Source: an uncultured Acidobacteriota bacterium
GTDB lineage: Bacteria > Acidobacteriota > Terriglobia > Bryobacterales > Bryobacteraceae
Assembly: GCA_902826685.1 (NCBI GenBank)
Contig: CADEFT010000005.1
Location: 198,137-237,914 of the forward strand
Length of the DNA: 39,778 nt
Reading direction: 5' to 3'
Positions 28,008 through 35,959 of the stretch are shown here, one piece after another (position 1 is the stretch's first letter; the number at the start of each line of letters is the position of its first letter). Below the pieces are notes generated by a model, which made no database searches, had not been told where the DNA came from, and saw only the letters and a list, made by a program, of their open reading frames with translations. Made by a program: the position numbers and the translations under genes.

Positions 28008-29201
28008 ATGGCCCTGTTGGCGGCGATCGCTCGAAGGGCACCGCGACGGCTCTCAGGCTGGATTCGTGGATGGCTGCCGGCCGGCACGCTGTGCCAGTTG
28101 CTGGAAATCGAAGCGCTGACCGAAGTCAAGGACGGCCGCTACGACGTAGCCGAGCGGATTCTTCTGCGGCTGGTCGACACCGCCGAACGCGTGCGCGGAA
28201 AACGCGAGGCCGCCGCCGGCCGGGCGCGCTTCCGGCTGGCGGGATTCTATTTCCTTCTCAAAGAGCATGAAAGTGCCGAGCTGCATGCACGGCAGGCGCT
28301 CACCCTGCTGCAAACTCCGCTGAACCCGGAGGCCTACCTCATTCCCGACGCCTTCGAACTGCTGGCCGAGGCGCAGTTTGAACGCGGAGCCATCGGTGCG
28401 GCGGAGAAAACGATCGCCCGCGCGCTGCACGTCATGGATCAGCGGCTGCACGATAAGCCGGGCGAACTCGCCCACCTGCAGTGGATCTTCTCGCGCCTGC
28501 TGTTCCGTCAGAGCCGCTATGAGTCGGCCGTGCCGGTCTATCAAGCCGCCTTGCGCGGATATCTCAGCATCGAGGGGCCCGAAAGCGTCAGCGTGTCGCA
28601 ACTGGTGCTGGAACTCGGCAATGCGCAGCGCAAATCCGGCAACTGCCTAGCGGCGATCGAAACGCTCGAGCGCGCGCTCCACACTCAGGAAACCCTCACC
28701 GGGCCGGCCTCCCTGGCCGTGACGCCTTACCTTAGTCTGCTCGGTACCGTTTACGCCGATTGCGGTCAACGCGCCAGGGCTGTCGACTGCTACCAGCGGA
28801 CGCTCGAAGTCTACGAGCGCACCATGCCCACCGGCCATCCCAAGATCGGGCACGTGCTGTTCCACCTGGCCGATTCGCTTAGTGGGCTGCGCCGCTACCA
28901 CGAAGCCGAGCGCATGGCCCGCCAGGCCGTCAATATCCTCAAGTCCGCCGAAGATGCCGGGTTGAGCGAAGCCACGCAAGTGCTGGCGTCGATCAAAGCC
29001 GATCGCGGCCAGGACGAAGAGGCCGACCGGCTGTTCTCGACCGCTTTGCTGATGCTCGAACGGCGCGTCGGCGAGAACCATATAGACGTGGCCGAATCGC
29101 TCGACCGCCACGCCGCCGTGGTCTGGAAACTCGGCCGCTACGAAGAGGCGGAAGAGATGATGACGCGCGCCAGCGGGATCCGCAAGGTTCTCACGGTCTG
29201 A
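28008..29201 (+). CDS. TPR protein, paralogue of the upstream gene
   Basis: A 397-residue protein made almost wholly of tetratricopeptide repeats, for example YDVAERILLRLVDTAERV, YESAVPVYQAALRGYL and YHEAERMARQAVNIL. It has no membrane segment; the arginine-rich N-terminus (RRAPRRLSGWIRGW) could be an amphipathic helix. The last 60 residues match those of the upstream TPR protein in order and spacing, so the pair arose by duplication, after which one copy kept or gained an anchor. A soluble partner of the anchored copy is a reasonable inference. No catalytic domain is seen. Confidence 0.88.
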   Translation: MALLAAIARRAPRRLSGWIRGWLPAGTLCQLLEIEALTEVKDGRYDVAERILLRLVDTAERVRGKREAAAGRARFRLAGFYFLLKEHESAELHARQALTLLQTPLNPEAYLIPDAFELLAEAQFERGAIGAAEKTIARALHVMDQRLHDKPGELAHLQWIFSRLLFRQSRYESAVPVYQAALRGYLSIEGPESVSVSQLVLELGNAQRKSGNCLAAIETLERALHTQETLTGPASLAVTPYLSLLGTVYADCGQRARAVDCYQRTLEVYERTMPTGHPKIGHVLFHLADSLSGLRRYHEAERMARQAVNILKSAEDAGLSEATQVLASIKADRGQDEEADRLFSTALLMLERRVGENHIDVAESLDRHAAVVWKLGRYEEAEEMMTRASGIRKVLTV

Positions 29202-29204
29202 CGA

Positions 29205-29210
29205 TACAAT
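29205..29210 (+). promoter_or_regulatory. -10-like element before the acyl-CoA mutase gene
   Basis: TACAAT lies six bases before ATG 29217 in the 15-base gap after the TPR gene. No matching -35 is seen. If used, the mRNA would start at or next to the ATG. Confidence 0.3.
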
Positions 29211-29216
29211 CGGTCC

Positions 29217-30806
29217 ATGAAGCCCAACGCCACGGGCGTAAGGCGGTTTGAAACCCTCGGCGGCCTTCCGCTTGAACCTTGCTACGGCCCGGAGCACGCC
29301 CCCGAAGCTCCGCCTCCGCCCGGCGAATTTCCCTACACGCGCGGCATTCACCGCACCATGTACCAGGGCCGGCTCTGGACCATGCGCCAATTCTCCGGCT
29401 TCGCCACGCCCGAAGAGACCAACCGGCGCTACCGGTATCTGCTCGAACAAGGGCAGACGGGACTATCGGTGGCCTTCGATCTGCCGACGCTGATGGGCGT
29501 CGATGCCGATCACCCGACGGCCGAGGGTGAGGTCGGCAAGTGCGGCGTGGCTATCAGTTCGCTCGAAGACATGGAGACGCTGTTTGACGGCATCTCGCTC
29601 GGCGATGTCACCGTGTCGATGACCATCAACTCGCCGGCGCCGGTGCTCTATGCGCTCTATCTGGCGGTGGCCCAAAAGCAGGGCGCCGATAAGGCCGCGC
29701 TCTCAGGCACTCTCCAGAACGACATCCTGAAGGAATACATCGCGCAGAAGGAATATCTCTATCCGCCGCGCCCTTCCATGCGCCTGGTGACGGATGTGAT
29801 CGAATACTCGGCGCGGCACACACCGCGCTTCAATCCGGTTTCGATCAGCGGCTATCACATTCGCGAAGCAGGCTCGACGGCGGTGCAGGAGTTGGCGTTC
29901 ACGCTGCGCGACGGCATCGAGTACGCCGACTGGGCGCTCGAACGGGGCATGCCGGTGGACGAATTCGCGCCGCGGCTGAGCTTCTTCTTCAACTCGCATA
30001 ACGATTTCTTTGAAGAGATCGCCAAGTTCCGCGCCGCGCGCCGTCTTTGGGCCCACATCATGCGCGATCGTTACGGAGCCCGTGAGGAGCGCAGTTGGAA
30101 GATGCGCTTCCACACGCAGACGGCCGGATGTTCGCTCACCTGGCAGCAGCCTTACAACAACGTGATTCGCACGGCCATTCAGGCACTGGCGGGCGTGCTG
30201 GGCGGCACGCAGTCGCTGCACACCAACTCCCTTGATGAAGCCTATGCGCTGCCGGGCGAGCATGCCGTTACGCTCGCTCTGCGCACGCAGCAGGTGATCG
30301 CCCACGAAAGCGGCGTGCCCGCCGTGCCCGATCCGCTGGGCGGGAGTTATTACCTGGAAGCGCTGACCGGTGAAGTGGAGAAGCAAGCCGCCGATTACAT
30401 CCGCCGCATCGACGAAATGGGCGGCATGATTCCGGCCATCGAGCGGGGATTCCCGCAGCGCGAGATCGCCGACGCGAGCTTCCGATATCAGCGGCAGGTG
30501 GAAGATGGGGAAGCCGTCATCGTCGGAGTGAATAAGTTCCAGGCGGAAGGGCAGGAGCGAATCGACCTGCTGCGGATCGGTCAGGCCACCGCGGAACGGC
30601 AGCGGGAAAAGCTGGCGGCGCTGCGGCGGAATCGCGATGGGGCGCGCACCACCAGGGCGCTCGAAGCGCTGCGACGGGCCGCCGAAGGCCGCGACAATAC
30701 GATGCCGTTCATCCTCGACGCGGTGCGCGCCTACGCCACGGTGGGCGAAATCTGCGGCGCTTTCCTGGACGTCTTTGGCCCGTGGCAGGAAACCAGTGTC
30801 ATTTGA
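29217..30806 (+). CDS. Adenosylcobalamin-dependent acyl-CoA mutase large subunit, isobutyryl-CoA mutase-like
   Basis: A 529-residue TIM-barrel subunit of the methylmalonyl-CoA mutase family, which moves a carbonyl-CoA group by radical chemistry. Conserved blocks include [52 protein letters not shown] and [10 protein letters not shown]. The C-terminal B12-binding domain is absent, so a separate small subunit is needed; none is in the window. Two residues set specificity: Phe59 in RQFSGF and Gln177 in KEYIAQKE. They are 118 residues apart, exactly as Tyr89/Arg207 in methylmalonyl-CoA mutase and Phe80/Gln198 in isobutyryl-CoA mutase, and they match the latter. The substrate is therefore likely isobutyryl/butyryl-CoA and not methylmalonyl-CoA. 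An Rrf2 regulator and a CobS-like gene follow. Confidence 0.9.
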   Translation: MKPNATGVRRFETLGGLPLEPCYGPEHAPEAPPPPGEFPYTRGIHRTMYQGRLWTMRQFSGFATPEETNRRYRYLLEQGQTGLSVAFDLPTLMGVDADHPTAEGEVGKCGVAISSLEDMETLFDGISLGDVTVSMTINSPAPVLYALYLAVAQKQGADKAALSGTLQNDILKEYIAQKEYLYPPRPSMRLVTDVIEYSARHTPRFNPVSISGYHIREAGSTAVQELAFTLRDGIEYADWALERGMPVDEFAPRLSFFFNSHNDFFEEIAKFRAARRLWAHIMRDRYGAREERSWKMRFHTQTAGCSLTWQQPYNNVIRTAIQALAGVLGGTQSLHTNSLDEAYALPGEHAVTLALRTQQVIAHESGVPAVPDPLGGSYYLEALTGEVEKQAADYIRRIDEMGGMIPAIERGFPQREIADASFRYQRQVEDGEAVIVGVNKFQAEGQERIDLLRIGQATAERQREKLAALRRNRDGARTTRALEALRRAAEGRDNTMPFILDAVRAYATVGEICGAFLDVFGPWQETSVI

Positions 30807-30828
30807 CGCTGCCTGTTAGGCATACAAT
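30803..30828 (+). promoter_or_regulatory. Putative promoter and inverted repeat before the Rrf2 gene
   Basis: TTGACG (30803-30808, overlapping the mutase stop) and TACAAT (30823-30828) are 14 bases apart, shorter than normal. Between them lies the palindrome GCCT-GTT-AGGC (30811-30821). Transcription from this -10 would begin at about ATG 30835, giving a leaderless mRNA, which fits the lack of a ribosome site. The short spacer with a palindrome would suit an autoregulated promoter. Confidence 0.35.
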
Positions 30829-30834
30829 ATAGTC

Positions 30835-31323
30835 ATGAAACTCAGCTCTCAGGAGGAGTACGGCCTTCGCTGCCTCCTGCATATGGCCAGGCTGAAGGAT
30901 GGGGAAAGCCTAAGTATTCCCGAAATAAGCCGCGCCGAAGGGTTGTCAGTGCCGAACGTAGCCAAGCTGATGAGGCTGCTGCGGCTTGGTGGCTTCGTCA
31001 CCAGCGTAAGGGGACAGTCGGGTGGATACACGCTGGCGCGGCCGGCGGCCGGCATCAGCGTAGGCGCGGTGATGGATGCGCTGGGCGGCCGGTTCTTCGG
31101 CCCGAGGTTCTGCGAACGCCATGCGGGGCTTGAGAAAATCTGCGCCCGCTCCAACGATTGCGCGATACGCATCCTGTGGACCACGATGCAGGATACGCTC
31201 GATTCCGTGCTGCGGCGCGTGACGCTCAAAGATCTGCTGTGCAATGAGATGGAGATGACGCAGATCCTGCATGCGCCAACCGCCGCCGTCACCTACAACG
31301 GCGACGCCGGGCTGCAGGCCTAG
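30835..31323 (+). CDS. Rrf2-family regulator with three cysteines
   Basis: A 162-residue winged-helix regulator. The N-terminus MKLSSQEEYGLRCLLHMA, the recognition region SVPNVAKLMRLLRLGGFV and the wing RGQSGGYTLARP are classic Rrf2. The three cluster cysteines are Cys93, Cys103 and Cys109 (C-x9-C-x5-C). IscR has C-x5-C-x5-C, and other members show longer first gaps, so an iron-sulfur cluster sensing iron, redox or nitric oxide is likely. Its position after a radical B12 enzyme and seven bases before a CobS-like gene suggests it may control one or both. The protein resembles neither CymR (no cluster) nor typical IscR operons, as no isc/suf genes are present. Confidence 0.92.
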   Translation: MKLSSQEEYGLRCLLHMARLKDGESLSIPEISRAEGLSVPNVAKLMRLLRLGGFVTSVRGQSGGYTLARPAAGISVGAVMDALGGRFFGPRFCERHAGLEKICARSNDCAIRILWTTMQDTLDSVLRRVTLKDLLCNEMEMTQILHAPTAAVTYNGDAGLQA

Positions 31324-31330
31324 CGGCGCG

Positions 31331-31912
31331 ATGGATCGTATCCCGGTGGCGGCGCTGCCGCTGGCAGGAGCCGCACTGGGATGGGCCGGCGCGCACGTTC
31401 TGTCTTTCCTCGATCCGCTGTTTGGCAGCGCGCTGAGCTCGCTGCTGGTGCTCGCCTTGTGGAGCGCGGCGGAAGGGCTTAGGCCCGAAAACGCCGTCGC
31501 CGGGCGCATTGGCATCGTCACGCTGGTGTTTCTGCTATTGGTGCGCTGGCAGTCGGTGATGCGCCTGCCGGCCAGTCCGGCGCTCGAATTGGCGGCTTGT
31601 CTGGCGCTGGCCCGCGGCGCCAAGGTTGCCATCGCCTACACGACGCGGCCTTGCGACGGGTTGTCGGATCGTTGGCGCGCCAGGGACGCGATTCCCGCCG
31701 TTCTCCTCGCCGCCGGGTTGGCGTTTCTTCCGGGCGTGAAACTGGCCCTGGTGCTCGTGGCCGCTTCCGTCTTCGCGGCTCTGCTGCTGCGGAACTGGCT
31801 TGAGGCGCGCCTGGGCGGCGTGGATGGCGTGAGTCTCGATGCCGCCGCCTTCGCCATCGAATCGTGGCTGATCGTGCTGGCCGGCTGCCGCAACTGTCCG
31901 TGGTGGAGTTAG
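31331..31912 (+). CDS. CobS-like membrane protein lacking catalytic motifs
   Basis: A 193-residue protein with about five membrane segments. By eye it aligns with cobalamin synthase CobS: PLAGAALGW with the N-terminal helix, AACLALARGAKVAIAY with the central helix (AAACAVSRGTAALLMY in E. coli from memory), and LEARLGGVDGVSLDAAA with the C-terminal GG-x-TGD-x-LGAA. The Asp-rich GG-x-HLDGLAD motif needed for catalysis is replaced by SAAEGLRPEN (45-54), and the TGD Asp is replaced by Val167. At 193 residues it is shorter than the usual 240-260. It is probably a non-catalytic relative or a decayed gene kept in frame. It starts seven bases after the Rrf2 gene. The alignment is mine and unverified. 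Confidence 0.6.
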   Translation: MDRIPVAALPLAGAALGWAGAHVLSFLDPLFGSALSSLLVLALWSAAEGLRPENAVAGRIGIVTLVFLLLVRWQSVMRLPASPALELAACLALARGAKVAIAYTTRPCDGLSDRWRARDAIPAVLLAAGLAFLPGVKLALVLVAASVFAALLLRNWLEARLGGVDGVSLDAAAFAIESWLIVLAGCRNCPWWS

Positions 31913-31937
31913 GCGGAGTTCCAGCAATCCGGTGTTC

Positions 31938-31946
31938 TGATACACT
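31938..31946 (+). promoter_or_regulatory. Extended -10 element before the dienelactone hydrolase gene
   Basis: TGATACACT, an extended -10 identical to the one before acs, lies 25 bases before ATG 31972. The leader of about 19 bases contains GAGGG as a ribosome site. Confidence 0.45.
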
Positions 31947-31971
31947 ACCCGGTCAGCGAGGGTTAGTTACC

Positions 31972-32901
31972 ATGAGAGAAGAATTTTCCACTCCAAATAC
32001 CAAGGAAGAGAAGGCCGAAAGCCTGATCCACCTTTACATCGATGGCGGGCTCAACCGGCGAGACGTGGTGCGGCGTCTGGCCAGACTGCTCGGCGGTACC
32101 GGCGCCGCCATGGTGGCGCTTGAAACCGCGGGGCTCGGGCAGGTGGTTGAACAGAGATGTCCGGAAGACGTTAAAGTCGCTGAATCCGATGAGGCGATTC
32201 AATGGGAGAACGTCACCTATCCAAGCGCCGCGGGCGGCGTCAAGGCGCTGCTGGCGAGACCGGCCGGGCAGGCCGAGCCGCAGCCGGCGGTGATCGTGCT
32301 CCACGAAAATCGCGGACTGGTGGAACATATTCGCGACGTCACCCGGCGCGCGGCCAAAGCGGGCTTCGTGGCCTTGGGCATCGATCTGCTTTCGCGCCAG
32401 GGCGGTACCGAAATGTTCGAAAACGACACGGTCCGCACCCAGGCCTACGGGCGTACGGTGCAGCAAGAGCGTTTCGACGATCTCGCCGCTGGACTCGCGT
32501 ATTTGAAGACTCTCGACTTCGTGGTGGGCGACCGCATCGGCGCCACCGGGTTCTGCGCCGGCGGCGGCAACATCTTTCATGCCGTCTTCAACAAGATGGA
32601 GTTGCAGGCGGCCGTTCCCTACTACGGAACTCCTCCCAATCCGCTGCCCGATGCCGCCAACGTGACGACGCCCATGCTGTGCATCTTTTCCGACACCGAT
32701 CGCAATCAGGCGGCGCGGATTCCCGAACTGGCCACCGCTCTGGTGGCGGCCCGCGTCACTTTCGGTATCCATCTGTTCAAGGGGACCGGCCACGGCTTCC
32801 ACAACGACACCGGTGCGATTTACAATCCGGCCGCGGCCTGTGAAGCCTGGGGGCGCACGCTCGAGTTCTTCAACCTGCACCTGCGCGCGCCTCGCGCTTA
32901 A
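31972..32901 (+). CDS. Dienelactone hydrolase-family protein with N-terminal extension
   Basis: A 309-residue alpha/beta hydrolase. The nucleophile is Cys195 in GFCAGGGN, the acid probably Asp241 or Asp243 (FSDTD), the base His274 (GTGHGFHND), and Glu112 in LHENRG matches the glutamate that restrains the cysteine in dienelactone hydrolase. About 70 extra N-terminal residues include RRDVVRRLARLL and a hydrophobic stretch (GGTGAAMVALETAGLG), resembling a signal or anchor and typical of the YghX-like branch. The true substrate is not known for this branch. ATG 31972 is preferred given the promoter and GAGGG. It is tail-to-tail with the S9 peptidase, four bases apart. Confidence 0.9.
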   Translation: MREEFSTPNTKEEKAESLIHLYIDGGLNRRDVVRRLARLLGGTGAAMVALETAGLGQVVEQRCPEDVKVAESDEAIQWENVTYPSAAGGVKALLARPAGQAEPQPAVIVLHENRGLVEHIRDVTRRAAKAGFVALGIDLLSRQGGTEMFENDTVRTQAYGRTVQQERFDDLAAGLAYLKTLDFVVGDRIGATGFCAGGGNIFHAVFNKMELQAAVPYYGTPPNPLPDAANVTTPMLCIFSDTDRNQAARIPELATALVAARVTFGIHLFKGTGHGFHNDTGAIYNPAAACEAWGRTLEFFNLHLRAPRA

Positions 32902-32905
32902 CGCG

Positions 32906-35062
32906 CTACGGGGCGGGGGAGGCGTTGCTCGAGTAACGCTCGAAAAACTCCACTATGCGCAGCATGTGATCCATGCGCTGCAGGGGCGGGCCGGAACGAG
33001 TCAGCTCATGGCCGATGCCGGGATAGCTGACATATTCGACCGACCTGCCCAGGTCCTTGAGGGCTCGGTACATCATCTCGCTTTGGGAAACGCCCGTACG
33101 CCGGTCCTGCGCGCCATGCAGGATCAGCAGCGGCGTGCGCACCTTGGCCACGTGCGTGAAGGGAGATTGCGCGTCCAGCAGCCGCCTCACGGCTGGTTCG
33201 TAGGGCCGTCCGCCGAAGGAATTCTGCACCAGGCTAAAGGCGTTTCCCTCGCCATAAAACGTCGTCAGGTCGTAGACGCCGCGCTGCGCCGCGGCCGCCT
33301 TGAAGCGATGATCGTGCGCGACGATCCACGCCGTCAGATAGCCGGCGTAGGAGCCGCCGGTGAGAAAGAGCCGGTCCTTGTCGACGAAAGGATTGGTCTC
33401 GACCGCGTCGTCGAGGGCGGCGAGCACGTCGCTTGCCGGACCTTCTCCCCAATCCTGAAAATTGCCCCTCTGAAACGCGTAGCCGTATCCCGACGACCCC
33501 CGCGGATTCGAATACACGACGCCATAGCCCCAGGCGCACAATAGCTGGAACTCATGCCACATGCTGAACTCGCCGGGCCCCCACATCGTATGCGGGCCGC
33601 CATGCATGTCGAGCACGAAAGGATACTTCTGTCCCGCGCGCGCATGCACCGGGTTCATGACCCAGGACTGCACCAGTTGGCCGTTGGGCCGCTTGATCCA
33701 TTTCTCGGTCGGCAGCGAGAGCAGCTTGCCCGCCAGCCATTCGCTGTTGTGAAACGAAAGCTGCCGCGTGCCGCCATCCTTTTCGCGCACGAACAACTCA
33801 TGCGGATTGGCGACGCTCACCTGCGCGTATACGATGCGCCCTTCGGCTTCGTCGAAATCGGTGACGCCGATCGGGCCCGATACCAGTTCCGAAACACCGC
33901 TTCGCCCGGCGCGCAGCAGCGGCGCGCCACCATGCCAGTTGCTGGTGAACAGGATCGAACCGTCGGAGGCGACCAGCGAGTCCGCCACCGACGATTCCCA
34001 GCTTTCGGCGACGGCGGTGGCCTGGCCTTGACCGGTTTCGAGGCGCAGCAGGCGCGCCTGGCGGAACGTGGGCTCGTCGTGGCGCTGAGTGGTGACCAGA
34101 ACCGAGTCCGATTCCGGGTACCATGCCACCCCGCTCGCGTTTTCACCGGCGTCGTCGAGCAGCGGCCGTGGGTTCGTTCCACCGGCGTCCATCAGCCAGA
34201 CGGACTTGCGGCGCAGGCGATCCGGATGATCGGCGGATTTGGGCGTGCTGATGTAGGCGATCCGCTTTCCGTCGGGCGAATAGGCATGGCCTTCGTGGGA
34301 ATAGAATCCATGGGTCAACTGAGTGGCGCGGTTGCCGCCGGCGAGGTCGATGGCGAACAGATGCGCGATGCGGGGCTCCCGGGCGAGCGCCTGTTCGTCC
34401 TGAAACGCGAGCCGGGTGGCGATGGTGGGGTTGTCGCGCGAGGCGTTACGTTCCAGCCAGCTTCGAATGGCGGCGCGGTCGCCGTCCGGCTTGCCTTCCA
34501 ACTTGCCGCCGTCGAACCAGTCGCGCAACGGCCGTTCGAGCGCATAGTGAGGCTTGCCTTCGAGCTTGGAAGCGGGCACCGGCACCGCCACCAGCAGCCG
34601 GGTGCCTTCCGGATGCCAGACCGGATCGCGCGCGCCTTCCTCGAGCGTGGTGACGGCGTGCGCTTCGCCTGGATTTTGGAGCGGCAGCAGCCACACCTGC
34701 GGCTTCGGCCCATCCGGCTTGGCGCCTTCCTCGCGCAGGAACGCGACCCAATTCCCATCCGGACTGAGCGCGATATCGGAATCGCGCCGGTCGCCGAAAG
34801 TGAGCTGGCGCGGACGCGCCCCCGGCTTGCCTAAATCCACCCGCCAGATATGGGAGCGGTAGGCGTAGGTGGCGTCGCCCTTGTCGTCCTTACCGGTATG
34901 GATGCTTTGCAGCGTGTAGACCGCAAACGTGGCGGCCGGCGAAATCGCCAGTCCCGTGATGCGCTTGATCTTTAGTAAATCGGCCGCGTTGATGGGCTTT
35001 TGAGCCGTTTCCGCGGAGCAGACCATGGCCGCACAGACGGCCAGAGCGGGCACCAACCTCAT
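32906..35062 (-). CDS. Secreted S9-family prolyl oligopeptidase-like peptidase
   Basis: A 718-residue serine peptidase. A signal peptide (MRLVPALAVCAAMVCSA) is followed by a WD40-like/TolB-type propeller (about residues 30-430) and an alpha/beta hydrolase domain. The catalytic triad is Ser571 (GGSYAGY), Asp653 (HGAQDRRTG) and His685 (GIGHE). GHAYSPDGKRIAYIS and LSPDGNWVAFLRE are propeller blades. Members release dipeptides or acylated residues from the ends of short peptides, here probably in the periplasm. The upstream BsuPI-domain gene ends 21 bases before it, so the three genes to 36830 may form one unit. It would serve in nutrient peptide use. Confidence 0.94.
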   Translation of the reverse strand: MRLVPALAVCAAMVCSAETAQKPINAADLLKIKRITGLAISPAATFAVYTLQSIHTGKDDKGDATYAYRSHIWRVDLGKPGARPRQLTFGDRRDSDIALSPDGNWVAFLREEGAKPDGPKPQVWLLPLQNPGEAHAVTTLEEGARDPVWHPEGTRLLVAVPVPASKLEGKPHYALERPLRDWFDGGKLEGKPDGDRAAIRSWLERNASRDNPTIATRLAFQDEQALAREPRIAHLFAIDLAGGNRATQLTHGFYSHEGHAYSPDGKRIAYISTPKSADHPDRLRRKSVWLMDAGGTNPRPLLDDAGENASGVAWYPESDSVLVTTQRHDEPTFRQARLLRLETGQGQATAVAESWESSVADSLVASDGSILFTSNWHGGAPLLRAGRSGVSELVSGPIGVTDFDEAEGRIVYAQVSVANPHELFVREKDGGTRQLSFHNSEWLAGKLLSLPTEKWIKRPNGQLVQSWVMNPVHARAGQKYPFVLDMHGGPHTMWGPGEFSMWHEFQLLCAWGYGVVYSNPRGSSGYGYAFQRGNFQDWGEGPASDVLAALDDAVETNPFVDKDRLFLTGGSYAGYLTAWIVAHDHRFKAAAAQRGVYDLTTFYGEGNAFSLVQNSFGGRPYEPAVRRLLDAQSPFTHVAKVRTPLLILHGAQDRRTGVSQSEMMYRALKDLGRSVEYVSYPGIGHELTRSGPPLQRMDHMLRIVEFFERYSSNASPAP

Positions 35063-35083
35063 AGCAGCGATTAAACCACACGG

Positions 35084-35959
35084 CTACGGAGCGGCGGCGA
35101 CCTGGAACCTGGAAAGTGCGCGCCAGCGGGTATTTTCGGGCACCGCCACCCATGTCTCAATCACGTAGGCGCCGGGGCGGAGCCGTTCGAGCGGCACATC
35201 GACGACCCAATGCGTTTCGCCCCGGAAGTCCACCGTTTCGACGACCTGCGCGAACAGCTTGTCCGCCGACCAGTGATAGACCGAATTGCCGCCCGAATCG
35301 CGAATCGAGAGATCGTAGCGCTGGGTGGAGGGGAAGGTAAGCCGGACGGGCTGCCCGGTGGTGTTGACGAACGTAAGGTGAGCCGTGAGCCGGGCCCCGG
35401 CCGCATACACCGTTTGATCGAGCGAGAGACGAAACGACAATTCGCCGCTCGAGAAAACGTTGACGCCGCGAACGCGCGCGTAAACCAGTTCGTGGCGCAC
35501 GCCGGCTTCCTCGCGATAGGCGAGACCGATGTAGGGCAGTAGTTGTTCCTTGACCAGGCTGCCGCCGGAATAGCCAAGCTCGAGAGCGTTGTTCAAACGG
35601 CCCAGCGGGCCTTCAAAGGCCGCCGCCCGCGAGATCACGGTGGCGCGCCCGGCCGAAGGAATCGCCGTATCATAACTGGCTGCGGCGAAGTTGTACCATA
35701 CGCGTTCGCTTTGCTGCGCTTCGTCGAGTGCCACCAGAGTGCCGGCCTCGGTAAGACGCAGCCAATAGGCGGCGCCAAGTCCGGTCAGCCGGAAGTAGGT
35801 GTGTCCGGCCATTTCCGTCGCACCGGTGATCTCAAGCGTCAACCGGCGTTCGGCACCGGTGGCGCGATAGACCCACTGGTTCCCCACCTGAAGCGGGAAA
35901 TAGTCCTGCGCGGCGGCGCTACTGAGCAGGCTCAATGCGGAAAGCAAGAGTCGATTCAT
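35084..35959 (-). CDS. Secreted BsuPI-domain protein (second of a tandem pair)
   Basis: A 291-residue exported protein. A signal peptide (MNRLLLSALSLLSSAAAQ) is followed by DYFPLQVGNQWVYRA, an N-terminal beta-rich domain, and a C-terminal BsuPI domain (about 185-290) with LDQTVYAAGARL, FVNTTGQPVRLTF, STQRYDLSIRD and LRPGAYVIETWV. The BsuPI domain is an immunoglobulin-like fold named for a Bacillus intracellular protease inhibitor; whether it inhibits anything here is unknown. ATG 35959 is used with AGGA upstream. Its start lies inside the end of the upstream paralogue (41-base overlap in another frame), a strong sign of translational coupling. A peptidase gene follows. Confidence 0.85.
   Translation of the reverse strand: MNRLLLSALSLLSSAAAQDYFPLQVGNQWVYRATGAERRLTLEITGATEMAGHTYFRLTGLGAAYWLRLTEAGTLVALDEAQQSERVWYNFAAASYDTAIPSAGRATVISRAAAFEGPLGRLNNALELGYSGGSLVKEQLLPYIGLAYREEAGVRHELVYARVRGVNVFSSGELSFRLSLDQTVYAAGARLTAHLTFVNTTGQPVRLTFPSTQRYDLSIRDSGGNSVYHWSADKLFAQVVETVDFRGETHWVVDVPLERLRPGAYVIETWVAVPENTRWRALSRFQVAAAP

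Noticed and set aside
32885..32925. GC-rich inverted repeat between the convergent hydrolase and peptidase genes as a bidirectional terminator
   Set aside because: Arms are short alternating GC sequence within the coding ends, with no T-run on either side; too weak to call.
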